This document shows, one piece after another, positions 58,795 to 64,000 of a DNA stretch of 64,000 nucleotides. Position 1 is the first letter of the stretch; each line of letters opens with the position of its first letter. The notes beneath the pieces were generated by a model. It saw nothing but the letters and a program-made list of their open reading frames with translations, was not told the DNA's origin and did not search any database. The stretch is from Isochrysis galbana. Its lineage: Eukaryota; Haptophyta; Isochrysidales; Isochrysidaceae. The stretch covers positions 2,657,801-2,721,800 of the forward strand of contig CM030931.1 of NCBI GenBank assembly GCA_018136815.1. The letters run 5' to 3'. Position numbers and translations under genes: made by a program.

Positions 58795-59895
58795 CTCGAC
58801 AGAGAGGGCGAGAAGAACACGGATGCTACGGTGGAGGTGAGAGAGAAGAGAACTTCTGGCGATTCAGAGAAGAGAGAGACAGAGAGTAGAGAGGGTTGTT
58901 GAGGAGGAAGGCTGCGTGGTGGGTACTGAGAGAGAGGTGACGGGTTGAGTCTCTGTGCGCCTGTAGCTTTTACTCTATTGTAGAAGAAGTGTGGCTGCAT
59001 GCGAGAAGCAGGTGAAGTGGACGCCTTGTGGTTCTTCTGCTGCTTCGTCGAGGAAGCCGGAGTTGCGAACGAGCTGCCCTTGGCTTACATCTCCATTATG
59101 CCTCTCAATCTAAGGGAAGAAAGAAGGCAGACTACTTGAGAGCGTCGAGCGCAAACTCTTGGCCTCCCTCCCCCTCCCTCCCTCCCTCCCTCCCTCCCTC
59201 TCTCCTCTCTCCTCTCTCCTCTCCCTCCCTCTCTCTCTCCGCCCCTCTCTCCCTCTCTCTTCCCTCCCCCCCCCTCTCTCTCTCCTCTCAGCGCCTCTTT
59301 GCGGCGCGAGCGGGGAGAGGTCCCTTCCCCCCCCCCCCCGCCCCCCCCACCCCCCTCTCTCTCTCTCTCCTCCACGCGTGGCGCGGCGGGCTCTCAGCTC
59401 GTCGGCGGGCACCAATGGCAAGCGCTGCCGATTCCTACCCGGCCCTCCCCCCCGCCGCCCCCGCCCCGCCCGCCCGCCCGCTGCCCCTCTCTTCTCCCTC
59501 CCCTCCTCTCTCTCTCTCTCTACCTTTAGAGGGCTTCGCAGCAGGAGCGCGCGCCATGGAGCGCGCGCCATGGAGCGCGATGAGCCGTGTCAGCCATGCA
59601 TGATGAGCCAGGAGGTGACGGCATGGCCCGATGGCTGGTGGTGGGTAGAGCTCTTGCTTGCTCTTGGCTCTCGGGGTGAGTTGGAGCCAGCTACAGATTC
59701 AGCCTGCTATCTACTTACTACCTGTGGGGGCACCTTCACTCCGCCTCGGAGCTACTTGTACTAATGTTGCTAATCGCCATCGCCCCTCCTTGCCCCCTAT
59801 TGTACATCACTCCCTTTCCCTTTTCGTTTCCGTTTCCCCCTTTCTTTCATTCCTTATTCCTTTATTCCGTTGACATCGGTCTCCGAGGTTGACAC
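58795..59895. repeat. Intergenic, mainly CT-rich low complexity
   Basis: 59160-59290 and 59350-59530 are CCCTCCCT/CTCTCT tracts with C-runs at 59329-59340. The long frames here consist of Ser/Leu/Pro or Arg/Glu/Gly and are not genes. A short duplicated phrase GCGCGCGCCATGGAGC occurs at 59549-59575. Confidence 0.75.
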
Positions 59896-60470
59896 CAAGT
59901 TTATACTTGATACTTGGTTCACACATGGTGGGGCACGAGCCCCCCCCTCTCTCCACTCCTCCCGTGTTGTCTGCTGTGGGGGAGGAACCACCCATCCTCC
60001 TGGCATGCCTTATGGCTTGCCAGGAGCAGACTGCCCTGCTGGCCCACTCTCTCACTCACAGGCTCGCCCCATTCCCATTCGCGCGCCCTGGCCTGTTGAG
60101 GCCAGCCCATTGCCATTCATTGCTCCAACCCCTCCTCCCCCCCGTGCCGCGTGGGGGCCCTTGAGGCTCAGGAGCGCCTGCGAGGGAGAGGCAAGAGGCA
60201 AGAGAGGCCAAGGCCCAGCCCTGGCCTCCTCTGCCCCCTGAGCTGGCCTCCAGGAGCCTCCAGGGGTCGCCAGAGGGCAGCTGGAGGCTTGCCGCAGGGG
60301 CGCCATCGCGCGTGCCGCAGGAGAGGGGAGAGAGAGCGCGGAGAAGGCTTCTGAGAAGGGGGTGGGCGGAGCGAGATCCCGCAGGAGAGGGGAGAGAGAG
60401 CGCGGAGAAGGCTTCTGAGAAGGGGGTGGGCGGAGCGAGAGCGAGAGAGCGAGAGCTCCGCCCACCGAAA
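59896..60470 (+). repeat. MHR multi-hairpin repeat, copy F
   Basis: P1 CAAGT / ACTTG around TTAT (59896-59909). P2 GGGGC / GCCCC around ACGA (~59930-59944). P3 CTCCTGGCATGCC / GGCTTGCCAGGAG around TTAT (59996-60025), 12 of 13 pairs. Then CTGGCCT / AGGCCAG near 60088-60105. The 3' part holds a 64-bp tandem duplication (60315-60378 and 60379-60440). It ends in a 12-bp inverted repeat, GGTGGGCGGAGC (60425-60436) and GCTCCGCCCACC (60455-60466). Unlike the other copies, no sense-strand gene was recognised just upstream. Confidence 0.75.
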
Positions 60471-61403
60471 AATTGGTAAGTCCCGCACCTGTTTACATTT
60501 ACAGGATGAGTCGGGACGTCGGGACCGAGGCTGCCGCAGCTAGGGGGGTCGCGGACGGGGGGGCCCATCGCACTCTCGGTCTCTCGGTGCTCTGCCTTTT
60601 GCATTCGCCTTCGCCGCTCACCCCAGCCCCAGACTCTCACATCTTACACGCTACGTCCACCTCCTTTGTCCTTTGTTGCTTTGTCCTTTGTCTTCGGTTT
60701 CGCTTTGCGGGGGGGTGGGGGTGGGCCCGCGTGCCCGCGTGCACTACTACGGCAGGGCGGGGGGAGGGTTAGAGTAGGCCTGTTAGAATTCTTACTGAGG
60801 GAGGGCACACGGGTAGACGAGAGATGATGGTGAGTGATGAGTGAAAGTAAAGTACTATAGTAGGTGGTAAAAAAATAGTCGAACGCGAACTCAACTCAAA
60901 CTTTTGACAGTTTGAACATAGTCGATTACCTACTACTCCCTTGACCCTTGACCCATAAACCATAAAGTGAACACGAACACTGTCAAATCCCCTGAAAATT
61001 TTCCTCGCGCCGCATAAACGTAAACGCGGCGCTCAACCAGGCGAAACCACGAAATGCACCCCGCGGCTGCGTCGCGAACACACCCAACTCACGGCGCGCG
61101 ACAATGAGCACCCGTCAACTACATACTCAACCCCCCCCCCCCCCCCCCTTTTAAAAAAGCGGACGCGCGCATTTTTTTTACCACCTACTTGTAGGCTTGT
61201 AGGTGGCCCCACAGTCCACGATGCGCGCCCGTCTGCGAAGTAGGCTGTATGAATTCCAGGGTACTCTAAAGAAGTAGACCTGATCGTTTGGCGCCAACTG
61301 TCGTCTTCCGCCTCCCGCCTGTCGCCGAGCGACCCGCCGCCGGTGGGACGGCGAGGAGTCCGGGGCGGAGAGAGCTACCAGGGCGGAGAGTGCTGCGGGG
61401 GCG
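60471..61403. other. Intergenic, promoter side of the IQ-motif gene
   Basis: GACAGTTTGAA near 60907 and AACACTGTCAAA near 60977 are partly complementary. A C-run lies at 61131-61148 followed by an A/T-rich stretch. No gene recognised on either strand. Confidence 0.45.
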
Positions 61404-63266
61404 ATGCTCGAGCTACCCGCCGACTTCGAGGCACTCCTGCGTGCCCACGCTCCGCAGCCAGAGGAGCAGGGAAGCGAGAAGCTGAGGGACGCCATCGCGC
61501 TCGCCAATCGCCGGCTGGAGGCGGCGCGTGCGCAACGGCTGAAGTTGGAGCGCGAGAAGTTGTGCGCGGCTGGCGTCCGGCTCGCATCCGCAAGCAGCCC
61601 TGCGTATGAGGACACGCGAAGCGGCCGACAGCACAATGTGTGGCGGAATGTTGACCAGCCACGTAGATGTGTCGACGAGAGGCCAGGCGTTGCGCAGGAG
61701 GCGCGGCATACTACCAGCTCGCCACCGGTGCGCAGCCGCGCTCTTGCCGCACAGGACTCCACGGCATCAAGTCCTGAGGGGAGCGACAAATCTCCGGCCG
61801 AGGCTGTAACGCCTTTGTCTCGTGGAATTTCATCATTCCCACCAAGCTCCGGCGCGAGCACCGAATCGGTGAGCAAACGCATGGGGGAATGCACCCCTGC
61901 AGCTCCTTCTGCGAGAACGGCTGCAGCAGCCGTTCTGGCCCTGGAGCTGCGGTGCTCGCCTCCCAGTGGAGATCAATCTTATGAATGCTCGGCCGCGACT
62001 CGGATACAGGCCTGTGTAAGAGCATTCCATGTAAGGAGTGTGCTGTGTTCGAGGCATGGTAGGTCGACGAGAATCCAATTGGTTGACGTGTTGGCCATGC
62101 TCCATGACGCCGACGCGCCTGGCGCAGGCGAGTTCGAGAGGAATATGGTCCCCGGGCTGAAAATGCAACGGCGGAAGCAATCCAGCGACCTCATTGACCT
62201 CATTGCGCGGCCGATTCAACACCGCGTACACACATCCAGGTCAAGTTCTCCGCAAAAGGCCAAAGCTAAGACAGTGCGGCAGAAAGTAAAAGTCGCCAGC
62301 CAGATGACGTCTAGCTCTGCCATCTCTGATGCTCGTGCAACATGCAGCACACGATTGAATTCATTCCCGCGGTTTGCAGCTGCCGTAGAATCCGCTGCAA
62401 CCACCTCTTCAACTGCAGCTCAGGACGGGCCCAACGTTTCGATCGATGAGAACAACCTAGCGATTCCACATCATGCCACAGAGCATGCGTTGGATGAGGA
62501 CGAAGGCATGAGCAAGAGCGGCAGCGCAGATGGCGGCGGCAATGAGACTCAGAACCGGGGTCCGAGCTCTGTCCGGCGCCCTTTCCTAAAACGGCGTTCA
62601 GTGACTCAGGTTGCCCAAACGGTCGATTGGACAAACGTTGGGTCGCGTGTGTTATCTCACTCTCTTGATTACTCTAGTGCGCGCGCCGCGAGCACTCAAT
62701 TGCGATCAGCGAGGGAACGATGCGGCAAGGCAAGTGGCTCTTTGGAAAATTCCAGACGGATGCCACTGCGGCCACCAGCTCATGCGCAAATTCTTGCGGC
62801 ACAAAGTGCAGGTCGGTTGCACACAGGCGAGGCGAGCACGCTCATGCCAGGAGTGGCCATTGGGGGAGGCAATGGCTCATCAACGATACGGCAAGCACAG
62901 AAAGGGCATCTCAGGAGCCAAGCCGGATCTCACACGATTCGTAATGCTCTCGCGGCGCTTATTGCTAAAGACGCCCGGTGTGACGACGGGGATACCCATC
63001 TCATCGGAGCAGAGGGTCGTCCCGGCCAACAAGAGCTAGCCTTAGATCGGCATGTTTTGGAAGAGCACGCTGAAAGCGTTGCTGCAATCGACTCCTGTGA
63101 CGACGTCGAGAGCCACAGCCTATATGAGTCGATGGGCGAGAACGACTTCCCGCCTGGCCTTAGTATTCCGCGGTTGCACCCCACGCCACACCCATCATCT
63201 CTCTCAGAAGATGATGGACTTCTGAATGAATATGACGCAAGGGGAAGGCTAGGAAGCTCGATCTAA
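61404..63266 (+). CDS. IQ-motif protein, mostly disordered
   Basis: An intronless 620-residue frame. Residues ~20-58 form a charged helix (EKLRDAIALANRRLEAARAQ, RLKLEREKL). An IQ calmodulin-binding motif sits near residues 196-212 (ATRIQACVRAFHVRSVL). At ~410 the segment TVDWTNVGSRVLSHSLDYSS has a W-x-x-V-x-S-R-V pattern reminiscent of microtubule-associated repeat motifs (a resemblance only). The rest is Ser/Ala/Arg-rich and disordered, ending in an acidic stretch and GRLGSSI. A calmodulin-regulated cytoskeletal role is possible, but only the IQ motif is good evidence. The ATG at 61404 is the first in the frame. Confidence 0.65.
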   Translation: MLELPADFEALLRAHAPQPEEQGSEKLRDAIALANRRLEAARAQRLKLEREKLCAAGVRLASASSPAYEDTRSGRQHNVWRNVDQPRRCVDERPGVAQEARHTTSSPPVRSRALAAQDSTASSPEGSDKSPAEAVTPLSRGISSFPPSSGASTESVSKRMGECTPAAPSARTAAAAVLALELRCSPPSGDQSYECSAATRIQACVRAFHVRSVLCSRHGRSTRIQLVDVLAMLHDADAPGAGEFERNMVPGLKMQRRKQSSDLIDLIARPIQHRVHTSRSSSPQKAKAKTVRQKVKVASQMTSSSAISDARATCSTRLNSFPRFAAAVESAATTSSTAAQDGPNVSIDENNLAIPHHATEHALDEDEGMSKSGSADGGGNETQNRGPSSVRRPFLKRRSVTQVAQTVDWTNVGSRVLSHSLDYSSARAASTQLRSARERCGKASGSLENSRRMPLRPPAHAQILAAQSAGRLHTGEASTLMPGVAIGGGNGSSTIRQAQKGHLRSQAGSHTIRNALAALIAKDARCDDGDTHLIGAEGRPGQQELALDRHVLEEHAESVAAIDSCDDVESHSLYESMGENDFPPGLSIPRLHPTPHPSSLSEDDGLLNEYDARGRLGSSI

Positions 63267-64000
63267 AGTGCTTTGACGTGCGCCCCTTGCGCAATGGAGA
63301 AGAGACTGAGCGAGTTTTCAGGCGAGCAAGGTCGTGTGCTGCCATACATACGTTTTGAAGTTCTCGCTGCGCGCGCTGCTTTGGGACCATGCGCGCCGTG
63401 GCTCTTTTGGGACCATGCGCGCTGCGCGCGCCCCCGCTCGCGCTCTAGCAACTTCGCCTCCAATTCCAATGCGCTTGCCCTGCGACGGAACCTGTTGCGG
63501 TTGGGGCGAGGGGCTGACATCCCATGCTAGGCTCACCAGGAGCTCTCTTCTCCTAGCGAGCCCCTTCCCCACCCACGTTAGGTTCGCCACAGTCTCTTTG
63601 TCTCTCTCTCTCCCTGTGGGACCCCCACTCCCCCCCCCCCCTGTTTCTGCCCCACCTCCCGTTCTCTCGAGCGTGTCTCCCATACCCTTTCTCTACCTTC
63701 ACACATCTACCTCTTTCTTTTCCAACCGTTGCCCTTCTTTGTCGCACTTTTCCTGCCCTTTGGTTCCCCTCGTCTTTCTTTCTTCTTGTCGCATAGCGCA
63801 TAGCGTCCCCGCCCCAGCTCGCCGCGCGTCCCTTACGTGCCATATGCGGCGAGGAGGAGAGCGAGGAGGAGGGCGAGGAGCAGAGCGAGGAAGAGCGAGC
63901 GAGGAGGAGGGAAGGTGCGCGGTTCGTGGAGGGAGGGTGAAGGTGCACGGTTTGTGCCCCCCCCCCCGCCCCCCTTCCGTATCCCCCCTTCCCCCCCCTA
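63267..64000. other. 3' flank, low complexity to window end
   Basis: GCGCGC-rich sequence near 63370-63440 with a repeated TTTGGGACCATGCGCGC phrase (63380 and 63408), then CT-rich sequence, GAGGAGGGCGAGGAG repeats (63850-63910) and a C-run at 63957-63967. No gene. Confidence 0.55.

Noticed and set aside
59028-59764. Plus-strand Ser/Pro/Leu-rich frames of up to 200 codons
   Set aside because: They coincide with CT tracts and C-runs and lack any recognisable protein feature.

Overview
This window is nuclear DNA from a eukaryote, most likely a GC-rich unicellular alga. It contains spliceosomal GT-AG introns of about 110-220 bp (MCM4, TAF6, a Dabb-domain gene, a DUF1116 gene), core eukaryotic proteins, dense transposon remnants and long C/G, GA and CT low-complexity tracts. 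A DnaJ-like protein has a signal peptide followed by an ASAFAP-like cleavage context, which points to a red-derived complex plastid. A haptophyte or a pelagophyte-like stramenopile would fit, but the lineage cannot be proved from this window.

Layout. 0.5-2.9 kb: isochorismatase-like hydrolase fused to DUF1116 (minus strand). 3.2-7.6 kb: a PIF/Harbinger transposon with two convergent genes and a GA microsatellite between them. 8-13.7 kb: simple repeats, a small tail-anchored Dabb protein (10.7-11.3 kb) and a truncated LINE. 14.7-15.7 kb: plastid-type J protein. 16.8-19.8 kb: nested decay, in which a dead coiled-coil gene abuts an inverted satellite monomer that abuts a 5'-truncated LINE. 20.7-23.3 kb: MCM4, with two E2F-like sites upstream. 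26.2-27.9 kb: a second isochorismatase-like gene, nearly identical to the first over its hydrolase domain but with a different C-terminal half. 28.9-29.8 kb: tandem-ubiquitin-like, BAG-like protein. 30.2-31.4 kb: a foldback element with two copies of one gene head to head. 32.6-33.5 kb: a small hAT element with a perfect 8-bp target duplication. 35.0-37.2 kb: TAF6. 39.3-43.1 kb: a large mostly disordered protein with KOW-, C2H2- and Tudor-like modules. 47.9-49.3 kb: a 208-bp tandem satellite. 49.9-52.4 kb: a fibronectin-III membrane protein. 52.5-55.6 kb: a truncated Ty1/Copia element. 57.3-58.6 kb: a ShKT/prolyl-4-hydroxylase-like protein. 61.4-63.3 kb: an IQ-motif protein.

The most unusual signal is a roughly 250-575 bp dispersed repeat, called MHR (multi-hairpin repeat) here, present in six copies (28.2, 37.6, 39.0, 55.6, 56.9 and 59.9 kb). 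Each copy can be drawn as a series of stem-loops. The first has a TTAT loop, and a later one has a GCC-N4-GGC core. Loops and cores are kept while stem sequences change in a compensatory way. Four of the six copies lie 190-370 bp downstream of a gene's stop codon in the sense direction, and a fifth overlaps the stop codon of the truncated Copia frame. This suggests a structured element working in RNA near transcript ends, or a hairpin-dependent mobile element.

Functionally, the housekeeping genes (replication, TFIID, chaperones, membrane proteins) are unlinked. The only pair with an evident relationship is the two isochorismatase fusions, which suggest ureide or carbamoyl-nitrogen metabolism and recent domain shuffling.
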